Assembly (NCBI GenBank): GCA_000499405.2
Contig: HG738138.1
Location: 15,950,554 to 16,014,553 of the forward strand
Reading direction: 5' to 3'
Length of the DNA stretch: 64,000 nt
Origin: Onchocerca volvulus
Taxonomy: Eukaryota; Nematoda; Chromadorea; Rhabditida; Onchocercidae
The position numbers were made by a program, and so were the translations under genes. Each line of letters begins with the position of its first letter. Position 1 is the stretch's first letter. Positions 38,168 through 52,262 of the stretch are shown here, piece by piece. The notes beneath the pieces were generated by a model. It saw nothing but the letters and a program-made list of their open reading frames with translations, made no database searches and was not told where the DNA came from.

Positions 38168-39085
38168 TCTTGTTATTAATTGATGAGTGATATATATTAT
38201 TTACCTAATTTTATTATTTTAAATGAAACGATAATATTCTCTAACCATCTTTGTTACATGGTAAGTGTATACATGTCGACAAGCGATTTTATTTTGTTTT
38301 CAGTAGTTAATAACGTAAATTAAAATTCGACAAAATGTAATAACTGGTTGATAAAATTAAGAAGAATTGATTCGTCTGAAACGTCCAATATCATGCAAAT
38401 TATGTAAATCGAAAAACAATCACAATTGCGAAACGGCTGACAAAATTGCAAGTAACAGGAACAGCCAATTTTTTGTTTTGCACAAACTATCATAATTAGG
38501 CCATTGATTAATGAGACCAACAGTACATTTTTCTATTATATTGATTCTCGTCAATCATTTTCTAATTATATCTACATATTGCGTCTATTTAATTAAGAAA
38601 TAATTGCTTACTACTAGTTTAACTAGCACAATTCGCATTGGAATACTATGAATTAACCATCTGGACTAAGCTCAAAAAAACTACTCAACAACAGCATGAC
38701 ATCAATTGTGGGAACAAAACTAGACTTTCGATGGAGAAATCCCACTTTGTTCCTAATCAACTTGAAAAAGTCCAAGTCAATCTTTTCCAGTTCTATGGTA
38801 ATGTGATACTGCTGAAGGAAACGCGAACTCCGATACAAAATTAACTTTACTAAAAATATTTTTTCTAAATAAAATATTTTTTTTCAAATATTTCTAAATA
38901 AAAATCAATTGTTGATTTGAACATTCAAGCAAAAAAAAAAAGAAAAAAATTGAACATCCTATAACAAAGCATTCAATTGTAAAATGGATGATCACTAAAT
39001 TTTTAAAAATATTGTATAACTGTTCATTTATGCACGATAAGATTTTATGTTTATATAGCGTAAAATCTCAAGCATACAAATTAAT
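38168..39085. other. Intergenic region between two convergent genes
   Basis: AT-rich. A block at 38638-38844 is open on both strands (about 60 codons each), which suggests a stretch of unusual composition, but neither frame shows a domain or splice sites that I trust. Confidence 0.4.
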
Positions 39086-39350
39086 TTAATTCTTGAAACA
39101 TTTCATCTCCTTAACCTCGATGTATACCTTCTCTTTAGGCCTGTATTTCGCTTCATGAGTGGATCCATTGCACAGGTTATAGTCGGTACCACTTCGATCC
39201 TATAAAATTTATGATTTATTTGAATAATTTTCATGGATCGAATCCATAAAAAGTTCACTGAACACTGCAAAAGATGGTTTTTACATCTGTTACCATTTAA
39301 ATGAATTCTAATGTATCTTACCACAATCGGATCGGCGATAAAAACATAAG
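39086..39350 (-). CDS. 3'-terminal exons of an unidentified minus-strand gene (partial model)
   Basis: Two phase-matched exons: 39350-39322 (29 bases, after a T-rich CAG acceptor) and 39199-39086 (38 codons to the stop). They read YVFIADPIV then DRSGTDYNLCNGSTHEAKYR and end KCFKN, a polar sequence with an NGS glycosylation site and two cysteines. Upstream, a frame at about 39574-39480 reads YHYDGAQYGGSTSTSSYSL, which looks coding but could not be joined in phase. The 5' part is therefore missing from my model. No family recognised; a secreted or surface protein is possible from the Cys and N-glycosylation content, but that is only a guess. Confidence 0.35.
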
Positions 39351-39574
39351 CTGAAAAAAACGGATCGCAACACTTTTCATTGATTATTCTTTTAATATCC
39401 GTACAGCTCTGCGAATATTATCATATCTCCACTGATTGTTCATGCGGAATTTTGGAAGCTACGTGATAATATTAATTCAATTTCAATTTCTTAAGCTGTA
39501 TGATGAAGTGCTCGTTGATCCTCCATACTGAGCACCATCATAATGATATCTTGAATGATAACTGATATTTGGTA

Positions 39575-41524
39575 GTGACTAGTTATTCGTCGAAACTTCC
39601 AAGAAATTGAGCGGCCAAATGATACAGATTCTCAATTAATTGAAAACGTACTAAAATATATTTTGGAGCAGTTATGTATTTATGTTCCAAAATAGACGAA
39701 GTTATGTTAGAATCTTCATTCATTTAAACCTAATGAGACTGGAAGATTTTATTTCGCGCGTCATTGTTCATCCTGATTGCAAATCGGATATATCGCTAAA
39801 TTGGAATGTTCTCCGATTGATCTATTTCTCTTACTTGCCGATTGATTATTCTTTTTCAACTGCTGTTATATGGGCAAGAATATATTGATAGCAACTTCGT
39901 AATTTGCAGCATTATTGAGGAATATTCAAATACAATTCAAGTTTCAGTTCAAATTGCAAAATTTAAGAGAGACTGTTTTTAGTTATTATTTTAGTTTTTA
40001 ATCATTTTTATATATTTTTTCGCGACAGCGGGAATTGTTTTTGTGAAATTGCATATCATTTTTTACTTGTCTGTTAATTTATATAACGCAGAAATCATTG
40101 ATTCTGGTAAGCATGCAAATTTAGATTGATGACACCATATTGTATATCTGCAGAATAAGGAAAAGCATTCGAATTTATTGTAAAGAATGTAGGAAGTTTT
40201 AATGCAGTTAAGAACATATTATTGCTCATGTCGTACAAAGATAAGAACAAAATCCAAGAGCGAATAAAATTTGCTTTTGAATTAAGTAAACTATGCTGAT
40301 AAATACCGCTTTAGAATTATCTAATATTATGGGATAACAATCTAAGAAAGATCTAAGAAAGCGATCATTAAAATTATTGGTGTAAAACTTGCTTGCTATA
40401 AGCATAAATCCTTTACTTAGTGCTATAATGAAACATAAATTAAGTAAAATTGATTATAAACAAATAATTTATAATGGAAAAAGTAATAACCAAAATTTCT
40501 AGGGAAATTTCAATAATAAGTATTATTTAATTGCAAAAATAATAATTACCATAAAACCTCGAGAAATTAAGTTCTCAAATTTCTCCCAGATTATAAACTT
40601 GTAAACTTCATACCAAAAAACAAAATGATGATGTGGAGATCATTAATGAATGTTCGGAGAGAAGGGGGAAGGAGGATAAAAAAAAAAAAGAAGCATTTTA
40701 ACAAAAATTAAGTAAAAATTATATCTGAAACACCGATTTGAATGTAGCTTTGCCTCACAGATTATAAAATGAATGGAAATATCGCACATTGAATGATAAA
40801 GTCTGATCTGTTCATTGAATTTTAAAAATGAATCAAAAATATCTGCCTTTATTTTCGATAGATACAAAAAATCTTTCTCGTCCTTCGGCATCAAAATTCT
40901 TTTTTGAAATGTAAGTCTTCTACAGAAAAAATTTAAAAAAGCATTTCTTATGAAAATGCAAAGATATATTCAAATCTTGAGAGATTTAAAGCAATAGTTT
41001 AAAAATTTAATTATTTACAATTATCTAATAAAAAAATAGTATAAATCATGTTTTCAATAGAAAACACAGTTTTTTCATAAGAATGAAATTTCGAAATCAA
41101 ATATAATTTATAATCCTGGAAAATCGAGAAACTTCATATGGCATGGATGGAAGCAACTTTACTGAAGAACACAATTCTTGAGTTTTATATTCATTTTTAA
41201 TCGAATTGATGATTTTAAATCAATAATTTTAAACCATAATATTTTTTCCTTTTTTTTTTGTAGGTTTGAAATTAACCATACATTCATTTTTAAAGTTTCT
41301 GATAAAATTCTTCCTATTTTCAAGATTTTATAATGATTATATTAAAGCATTGAACGTACATACAGTTGAAGAGTCGATCAAATAACACATTATTTTTTCC
41401 ATACCAATGATCTAATCTGGACCATTATTGGTAGAATCAATGAAAAAGTTATGGAGCGTGAAAATCAATATTCCAATCAGTAATAGCAAATTTTGAATTC
41501 CGAAACATTTTTATAATAATGTTA
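39575..41524. other. Intergenic region downstream of unc-41
   Basis: AT-rich DNA with no gene that I can support. It should contain the 3' UTR of the minus-strand stonin gene at its right end and perhaps upstream exons of the unidentified gene at its left. A plus-strand frame at 39682-39888 is moderately coding-like but isolated. Confidence 0.4.
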
Positions 41525-44500
41525 TCAATAACTGTACTGTTTCGGATCGATTTGAATCACTGGTAATGCTCTTCGATCCTCTTCTTCATCGCTGCTTGAT
41601 TCTGCATCAATATTCCTTTTTGCACCAATCTCTGCATCAGAAAAATCGATCCGATATCTAAAAATAAAATTTGAATAAGTGAGAAAATAAGAATTCGAAT
41701 TCTAATTATAAATGTACTTTTTTATTCGATTATTATTTAAATAATAAGAAAATGAAATCAGAGGATATTTCATTTCAAGATAAATAATAATTGAGAAATT
41801 ATTCAAATAAATAGATAAATCTTACCCTCCATACAATTCTTTCACTTCGTCTGGATTAAACATTGCTTTATGCGGTTCAGGTATATTTTCCGGAATATCT
41901 GCCGAATTGATTGTGGTTGAATTAAATATAGCATCGATGTCCAAATCAGAGCATTGAATATAATCAATTTCAACCTGAAAATATTGACAAATTTAGAATG
42001 AGTGATTTATTATTTAGGATCCATTTTCATTATAATGAGATATGAAAATATGATTAAAGTGCTTAAATTAGACAGCATGTTTCGAAACTGTGTGATTTTC
42101 AAAGAAATTTACACTGAAACCTAATTAATGTTTAAAAACAACTATTAAATATTTTTGTAATTTCAATCAAATTTAAATTATGAAAGTTTTGTTGGATATA
42201 CAAAATGTTTCCTGTTGTATAAGAATTTGAATGAAATTCAAACTTTATAAAAGCACTTTGCCACATATCGTACGAATTTTTCCACCCGATCGCTATCTTC
42301 ATGTTGTTCGATGCTCACTGATCGCACTACCGTATTACTGATCATTGCAAGCGGCATTGTAAATTCTACGTCGCACGTTGGCGTAAATGTTTCAGGTATC
42401 AGATCAAATGATGAAAGTTCGAAATGACAACGTAGTAGGTGTTCCCTGTATGCAGCGTGATATTTTTCTGGAAGACGTGGTATACGCCAAACTAAGGCTC
42501 GAAAGACATGCTCATATTTTGCTTCCCCAATAGCTGCTTCAATCAGCGAATTGTCAACATTGTGCACCGTACCCATTAGACGATCTTTAAGATTCTGAAA
42601 TTAATGAAATTAAATTTTGAAATTTATCAGATAGCTTGAATTAAATATTCATATCTTTTTCTTCTTTCTTTTTATCTTTAAAAAATGCCATTTTGCCGAG
42701 AATTTCATATTTTGAAATATTATAAATAAAAATGAAATTGACAAAGAGAAATATCCCGAAGATTCTACATATACTTATGAAGTGGTATGAATTTGTTACC
42801 TTAACTTTACCCGGACGTCTCACTTTTGCATGCACTGATCCAACACCCCAGCGTCGTTCTTCACGGAACAAATAAATCCAAGCTTCCGGTATTGGAAAAC
42901 GAATCTGAATATCTTCACAGGGCACTTGACGTTTGCTACTAAAACTACCTTTCGTGTTTTCTGTTTGTGCTGCTGCCATAGCTTCAATTCGAATTTCAAT
43001 CTAAATGTTATGAAATTTGAAAAAACTTTAAACTTGAAACTCTTATGCTTTGGAAAAGATAATTTTAAAGTCATTGAAAAAAATACATTTAAAATATACC
43101 TTGGAACCAGCGATTTTCATTACACATTTTACTGTTAATGGTTTCTCTCGATTTTTTGGCGGCCTTACTCGAAATCTCATCACCTATTGAGAAAATTTTT
43201 ATTTATAACGATCGAAATCTTTCTCAAATGCTTAAAATTTTAAAATGCTTGGAATGATTATAAATATACTTATCTTAAATCTTACATAAATCTTTTTTTT
43301 TCTTATATCCCTTCTGAATGGTGAGAAATAACACTAGCATTTATGCTAATTTGTTTTAATTTAATTAAAAATTAAATAAAATCTATGTAAATCATATCAG
43401 AAATAAGTGACTATATGTCAATTGTTATTTTACTGTTGTGCACAAAACTTCACCATAAATATCAACTAATTCCTTTGATATCTAAAACATTTGAATATTA
43501 GAAGTCTGTTTAATTCTCAAATCCGAGTTCTCAAATTATTTGAGTTTGAATCAGTCTAATACAATGAAACTAATAATGCCGCTAGATAAATTGAAATGTT
43601 TTCTCTGCTATTAGATTTAGTTATATATATCACCACTTCTTTCTGTGTCTTATGGATAAAATACTGGAACATTAAATGATACTTCGAAAAAGCATCCATC
43701 AGGAGGTGAAAGTCGAATTACTTTCTCCTTTTCAAAAGCTTCTTGCTCAACCGTATTATGAAATTCAAGATTTTCAAATCGTATCCATCTTTCGGTATAC
43801 ATCGGTAAAATATCTTTCCGACGAACAATTTCCTACAATATTTCATGAGTGCATACGATAAGGCAAATTATTTAACGACAGATTGTATAAAAACAATAGA
43901 TGCAGAAACATTCAGATAATCAGCTTTCCAAGCGGTTAACTAACAAACCTTCCCTTGTCTACGACGATCATTGAGACCAATTTCAAGAATGGGTGATCCG
44001 GAAACAAATGCAAGACAAAATAATCGTACACGAGCTTTTTGTTCGAGCAAAATATTGAATTTGTCCACATAAGCAGCATATTCATCATAACAATGAATCT
44101 TTTAAAGAAATATAAAATTCTTCAAAAAAAAAAACGACAGCAAAATTCTTGTTTAATGTTTATATTTTCATGCTAATGTAGCATTTTTAACATATCGCTA
44201 CTTAATTTCTGAATTTTTAAAATAATGATAATATATGTTAAGTCATACGTTTTTTAACTATGTTATAAAAACATTTCATATATTAGAAATTTCTTTTTTC
44301 TGTATATAATTGAATGTAGAAATTGGCGACAGTAAAATCAAACAATTATAAATAGATTAATTAGGCAATCTGCATAATGAATAAGATAGGTAATGATTAA
44401 ACTGTAACTGATGATTGATAAAGACTTCAAAATTTAAAATCTTGGTTTTCAAGCGAATTATTAATAATTTAAATTACATACCTAAAATTACATACCAACA

Positions 44501-47500
44501 TATTTTTAATTTAATACCTGGACTTCATCTTGCTTATACAGAGGTGCATTGTTTCGTACAGCAACACATCGAAAGAGGATATCCTCAACAGTAGCAACAA
44601 ATATGAATAAATCGGCTGCATTCAATGATCCAAATTTTAATAGCACTGTACATTGCGCCGAATGTTCTAATGGTAAACCGTATTTTGTCACATGTCCTTC
44701 CACTAGCCGTGAAATTTGTCCTGAAAACTTGTAAAGAAAATTACATAAAATATTTTTGATAGGTTATGCAACAATTTCTGCTTAAAATAAACAAATCAAA
44801 TTCCAAATGCTGATTCCAATTACGATTAAATAATAATCATTTGATTTGTGTAATGAAAACTTCCATATTCAAAGAATATGGAAAAGTTCCACATTGAAAT
44901 TTTAGATTTTAAGATTTTCAACTATCGGTATTCATTTGTGTACCTGGTCTAATCCCAACTCGTTCTTTATACGAAACATACTGCAATTTTACTGTATGGA
45001 TTTTACCATAGACATCGTATGCTTGCAATGTTGGATCCGAAAGTGAATAGGTTGCCTAAAATTATGAAATTATTTAAAATTGGTTAAGATGTATAATCTA
45101 AAAATGACTTGTAACTTTTCTCATGAATTAATCATGAATTAGATTAATAATTTAATTAGAAAAGGTAATGAACAAATGGATTAGTCAGCTAATAAAAATC
45201 AGCCAATCATTCTATCAATCTCTAGTGTAGTCAAAGAAATGGATCAATAATTTCTAAACAATTGGATTTAAAATTTAAAATCAGTCATGAATTTGATTCA
45301 TTCTATAACTTATGCAATGATATAGATGACACATGTAAAGCAAGTAGGCAATATAAGGGAAAGCCAATGAAATGATGTATTGCTTGGGCTTGCTTCTATT
45401 TTCTATATTTTGAATGAAAGTGTAGTTTCAAGAAAATAGCTTTTCAACAGGAGTAGAAGTTATGACACAATCAGATGGAATTTAAAATCAAAAATCTTGT
45501 AATATATGATTCAAAAATTTCAAAAAACTGGAAACCTGTAATAAAACTTCCATGAATGGCTTTTGTTCAGTTTTTGAATTGAATAAGAAAAGAGTACTGT
45601 CACGTAATCTCACATAACATGGCTTCCAATAACGATCACTCATAATTTTTTTTTTTATGGGATATCGGATCATCATTTCCCAACCGTCACCGGTAAATTT
45701 AGCTGGAAAATCGGTCAATGGTTGACTATCATCTTCATCATATAATGGACTTGCCGTACTAATAGCATCATCCTGAAAATTTGTTATAATATTTACCTAT
45801 TAAAAAAGACATTTCTAAGAAATGTATTTTTTTACCATTTTTTTTTTTGCATTTTAATTTAAACATGACTTAAACACAATTCAATAAAAAGCTGAAATCA
45901 GTTCTTATCAAGTAAATTTAAATCGTGATGTTACAATTTGACAGTAGCTTCTTTTATTGATCCTATCTTTTATATCAAATCTATACTAAAACTAACTTCC
46001 ACTCGAAATTCATCATCAAATCCAGCAGGTCGAGAACTAGCTGGACTACCACCTTCTTGAGTTGGTGAGCTAATGTCACTTTTTTGTTCGTTTACTTTGG
46101 TAGCAAAGAAATTGATATCTTCTTGAGTTTCTTCGGCAGCAATTGCTGCAGCAGCTCGTGCTTTTGCTTCTTTAACCAAATCATCCGCTGAACATATATT
46201 GAATGGATCATAGTCCTATAAATTAATGAAAAATTCATCATATTAATGAAAGCATTTAACATTACTTATTGGTTGCTCATTAAAACAGTATTACTTACTA
46301 ACAAGTCATAAAAATGTTTTTTTATAACCTCATCAATTAAATTTTCCTTGATCGAAGCATCAACTTCACCCGAAACAGCAATAGAATCACCAAAAGCTTT
46401 ATCAGGTGAAACTGCAGCTGCAGAAACATTAGCGAAGAAACCTGATTCGGATGGTGGTAACTCAGCTGGTTGAGAATCATCAAAACCAGTCCAAGCTCGA
46501 TTATTTGACTCTTGGCTATAATATTATAATATAATTTTATATTAATTATGAAATGAAGAAAGTAGTAAGACCTTATTTATCCACTACTAGGATTTAATTC
46601 TAAACCAGAACTTGGCACTTTTTACTAATGATCCAAAAGATTGTTCAAATAACTTCGAACAGTCTTTTGGATTTTCAGTAAACAGCCCTGACCATTTGCA
46701 AATTATCTATGCTAATCTGAATTTTGCTGAAAACAAATGAATTAGAAATAAAGATGGAAATGATTAATAGTTCTCAGATTCCAATCCTTCAAATCAATTC
46801 TCAACTGATAAGTTCTAGTTTAGATGCAAGCTCTAGCAGACTAATTGGTTGATAAATTTTCTATAAATAACATAAAAGTACTTGAAAGTTTTCAAGCCGT
46901 TTGATTCTTTAAGAATATTTGAAGTCTCTTTATCTAACACATCTTCTCTTTTCGATTCAGTTGGTCCTTCCATCAAACTAAAAATATGAAAGCCGTATTT
47001 TTGAAATAAATTATCATAAATTAATGAATATGAAAGAAATAATGCTCCACCAGTATGCAAATTTAACACTACAATTTATCGCCGTAATTAATTATCTTTT
47101 TCCAACACAATATACCATGAGTTTGAAAATTTAATTAAATTAAGTTGCTCGACAATACTGACTTTTCATCGGATGATTCGTTTGCTTTCTCGTCAGGAAC
47201 TGATTGATCTTGTTTTACTGGTGGCTTCCAATTCTGTGATTATTGAGTCATTTGCTATGTAATTTAGTTACTTATTTTTTGCAAAATAATATTTTCCTAA
47301 AAATCTCGGGAATTTGAAGGAAAATTTAAAGAACATGACCGAATAAATAATATTACATAATAAAAACTTTAAACACATTAAATTTAATGAATATCAAGCT
47401 TCCATTTGATGACTGAAATTTTTTTTTTTTTACTCTTTTTCCCACTGGATATTAAGGTCAAAATTTGAAAATTATTATTGATTAATGGTCTTGAATTCTT

Positions 47501-50500
47501 CTTAACTGCGAAACAGGACTAGATAAGTCAATTATATCTAGTGGTAAATACATATATTTCAGAATTTCGATTTCAGTATCATGAATTTTTGAACTCAAAG
47601 TTTAAGTTAAAATTTTAAGTTCTATAGCAAAGGAAAATTCTGATTTACCATTCAAAATGATTTAAAAAATACTAAAACGGTACTTCAACATTTCTTAATT
47701 TCCTTAGTGAGAAAACAACCAAGGATACAATCTTACAAACATTGTATCAAATTAAATAAGATATTGAATTTAAATTAATTCAACCTGCATGTCAATTCTT
47801 GTAGCAGCCATCTTCTTAACAAGTTCCATAGCAGCTCGATCCATATCATCTTCTTGCTCCAATGTCAATTCCGGTTCCGGCATTTTCTTCGATTTTCCAT
47901 GTTTCATCTTTTTTTTCTCTTTTGCCGATACAGCTTTAGATTCTTGCTCTCGTGTTTGCTTATAAGCCTGTTCTGGTATGTAAGTCTGAGAACCACTGTA
48001 AACTTTTCATCTTTCATTACATTCAAGAAATATAAGATATGCAAAAAAACTATGATAAAACCAGGTTTGTTATAAATGATAAAAGTGATTGAGAGTTTCA
48101 ATGTATCCTACTAATCCTCCAATCAAATTATCCAAAATATTGAGTATAATCGAACATAATTTGGAAAATTTTTCAGGACATCGCAAAATTTATCGTTCAT
48201 TTATCTTTCCCTTTTCATTCAGACAAACATACCCAATTTTTGCAAGGTAACTTTCATCCTTCAAATCTTTGGCAGCTGTCGTCTTTTCCAATTCTTTCAA
48301 TTTTTCCTCAGTTGATTTCACTGCTGTTGTAGCTTTTTCGGTCATTTTTTTGAACTGCGTCCAAGCATCTTCTTCGGATTCTGATTCCATCAATTTAGAG
48401 GATAACTGCTGATGCAACGATGATTCGTTAGATTGCTTTAGATTTGGTGAAGGTAGCATTGTTGGTCTGGTAGGTGGTATTGCGCGTTCAACGGATTGCG
48501 ACGGTGGAGCAGGCCGTAAAGGTGCTGAAAAACAATCAAACTTATCGTTCCATGAATAGTAGTTTTTGCTTAAAATCAAACTTCAATAAACATCGAAATT
48601 TGTGGAGAAATTCGATAAATAAATTGTTGTTTAAGTGGAAAAATTGAGTATTTTTTGAAACATTATTTTAAAAACGAAAGTAACTTAGATAATCTTAATT
48701 TTCGCCTCACCCCTCCAAAAAAAAAAAAAAAAAAGTTTGGAAAAACTTTGCTCCGTATTCACTTACACTGTAAAATATTATATTTGTTAATATCACTTAC
48801 GCTTTCGCTTTATTTCTTCACCATTTTCAGTGTTATTGTTACTTTCGTTTGTTGTTTCTCTAGAAAGAAAAAAAAAAGATTCCAAAAATTCATAAGCAGG
48901 AAAATATAAAATTTTAATAGTTTTTTTTCCTGTAAAAAGTGCTAAAACATTTGCAAATTTTAGATTTATCCAAAATCACAAGTATTTGCTACATTTAAGA
49001 AAAACTAATTATTGGATACAAATAGAGTTGCAAGCAAATCAGATAAGATTAAATTTGAACAAGAAAATACAATAAGGAATATGCAGAAATATTTCTACTT
49101 AAAATTATCCAGTATTGTATTAATTAAAAAGCCAAAAAAAATTTGACTAAATGTATCTAAAATTAAATTTCATGCTGAATGAAGTGAAAAAAAAAAAATG
49201 GAGCTTAACAGACTTTTGTTGATTTCTTTTTATAGAAGATGACTGTACTGATTGGATAGCATGTTGTGGTATCGGTTCCGCAAAAGTTGTTACTGTTGCA
49301 TTTTCCTGTGCTTCCCAAGAAAATGGACTTGGCTCCGAACTGAAAAGATTATATCACAAATAAGCTAAAATTTATTTAATAACTTTATATTATTAAAATT
49401 TTAATTTATTCTTATATATTATTCAACCATTGTTATCGCAGATTTTCTAGCACTGTATTAATTTAAGGCACCAGAAGAGAAAAAATTATTGAAAATAAAC
49501 AGGATCTTAGAGATATGTTGGATTATGACTTATCATTGCGAGCAAAAATAATGAAAATTTCGGCAAGTAAAGCATTGCTAGCCTTACCTGACAAATTCAC
49601 TTTATGAAAAATAATTTTTTTCATTTAAAAAAATGCCTAATAACTGCTGGAAACAATGGTGCAATGTATTGCGGTATTACTGGAGGTCGATAGCTGTCGT
49701 TAGTATTGATGGACGTAGCAGAATTTTCTATAGTATGCTGCTGATATTGCTGCATATTGTAATCACTGCTTGTTTCTTTCGCAATACCTGAATATTTTCC
49801 GATAATTATGGAATAAAATATTATTTTATTTCTATCATGTTCGATTATGATTGTCTCTTAACACGAAGTACTGAAAAGTTTCGAATAAAATTCAATCAAG
49901 TCTCATATGGATAGTAACAAATTCTAGAATGAAATTCCCATCATGCCAAATTTTTAGATAAGATTTCTGGGAGATCCGGATGCTCAAATTTTAGAAATTC
50001 TATTTCTCATATGTCATTGAGTTCAAATATTTCACCTGGATAGGATTCCGAACTAGTTTGAATCATATAATTTTGGTTATTTATTGATGGCACATATGAT
50101 GTGAAAGCATTGTAGTCGACAGCCTGATCATAGCTATACTCTTGTGATTGATCATACTGTAATGTACCGTAATCTGATAATACAGTAGATTGTTGACCGT
50201 AATCTTTAATTGCTACCGATTGTTGTCCATAATCTTGACTCATAGTTGATTGTTGATCATAGGTTTGATACGCTGTTGCATAAGTCATTTGATCATAATT
50301 TTGATAATTTGTAGGTACTTCATTCTGCTGTTGCTGCTGCTGTTGTTGTTTTTCATAATTTTGATACGGTGTGGCATCGTAGTCGCAATTTAAATTCTGC
50401 ATTTCCCCATAGTTGTGGATCTGTGGTTCATTGGAAGAAGTGTATTGCTGATGCTCGATTGTTTGCTGATAACCATCGTCTAAAATCATATAATGATTAA

Positions 50501-52208
50501 TTTCCCATGCTTAATGTAATGTTGATACAGCAAAAGCAAATTATCTGAAAAAACAAAGTAAAATTCGAAAACTTTTACTTTCGAATATGATAATTTGTCA
50601 CATTTTTTTCTCTCTCATATATAAATTCCAATATATTGAGAGAAGAGTTCTAAAAGTAGTAACCGTATAAGGTTCATTGAATTCATCGAAGATTTAAATT
50701 TCGGAATATCTTGAATTGAGAAATACAATAATTAATTTTAAAATTTAGTTGAATTAATTAAATGTACAAAATTTAAATGACATACCATGCGAAATTGAAG
50801 CTTACCTGTTTGTTGGAGACCTGTCGCATCAATGGTACCAGCAATCTGCCCTCCATTTTCATAATACGAACTTGTATCATAATGTACAGTTGATTCAATT
50901 TCAGGATTAACAGAAAATTGTTCTGCACTATATACGTGACTTCGTGAATCAACACTAGTTTTCTTACTGGCAATAACAGATTTTTTTGATTCCATATTGA
51001 TATCATTGCTTGCTGTACTTTTTTTCCGTTCCATCATAGATTCGTCCCTTGTTTCAGAATTTTCTAACCGATCTGAATATATATAGCAAAAGGTTTTCGT
51101 TTCTATTAAACAACATTAAACAGATTTTCATTTCTATTAAGATTTCATTTCTTTCTTCCAAGCAGATTTTCATTTCTATTAAGTTTTCCTTAAAAGGGAA
51201 TGAAAAAATTCCATGCACTTTAAGTTAATTAAATTAAAATTAACGATCAGACCAAAACTTTTGTTCCTAGACTGACTGTAATAAAGAGATGAATAGGAAG
51301 AAAGTTATTTGGCGTAATCTTTATAAATCATGTAAAAGCAATACAATCACAGATATTATCGCAATTATAAAGAGGATCAAATTTAATAGATAAGGGACGA
51401 AATTACTTGATTACGTTAAAGATGGAATTAGTTGATCATTGTGGAATGAAACTCAAATAGAAGTATAGCAACCGGATAAATTTACAAGGAAGTAATCGAG
51501 ATTACAATCCGTATCGCATACATTAACTCATATTTCTACGACTCTAACCTTTGAAAAGGGATCAACAAAATTGATTGGTCTTAAATATACTACCTTCGTT
51601 GTTATCATTGTTACCATAAGACCAACATAAATTAAGCAAATTTACTTTACGATATTTCCTATATGAGGGAGACTATCTTATGGAATTAACAAATCTGTTC
51701 GATGACATTAGCTCTTCAATAACAGTGAAAATAATATATTTCAAAAAAAAAAAAAAAGATTTTGTTGATCACTTTTTGAAGGTTATTGTTATGTAAATAT
51801 AACGCAATATATTCTGTAGTAAATTCAATAATCAATTAGTAAAATTCTCCATGAATATTCGTTTAAAACTCCTTAAGCAATTTTTCATTGATTATTAAAA
51901 ATAAACTTTAAACTTCAATTTTCTTTTTCATACCTGATGTTTGAGTTAGTGAGGCAGTTTCTAGTCCATCCTTATTATGAATATTGTTGGTATGAGATGC
52001 AAAAGTCTGAAATAAGAAATGCTTATATTTCATGATATTTGGGAGTATCTTATTTTAGTAGCAATCATTTTGATATATCTTGAATGAGTAAAATTTTATC
52101 GATTTTCAAGCACTCAAAAATTTAGCATTATATTTATCACATCAAAAGATATGTCTGACATTAATGTAGAATTTCATAGCTTTGAAAAATTTCAAAAAAA
52201 TTGTACAA

Positions 52209-52262
<54 letters not shown>

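Noticed and set aside
39497..39527. Plus-strand LVDPPY, resembling a methyltransferase DPPY motif
   Set aside because: Followed at once by a stop, with no glycine-rich cofactor motif or neighbouring exons; the minus strand reads better as coding here.
43676..43861. Plus-strand frame across an unc-41 exon
   Set aside because: Antisense shadow of the mu-homology exon at 43832-43683.
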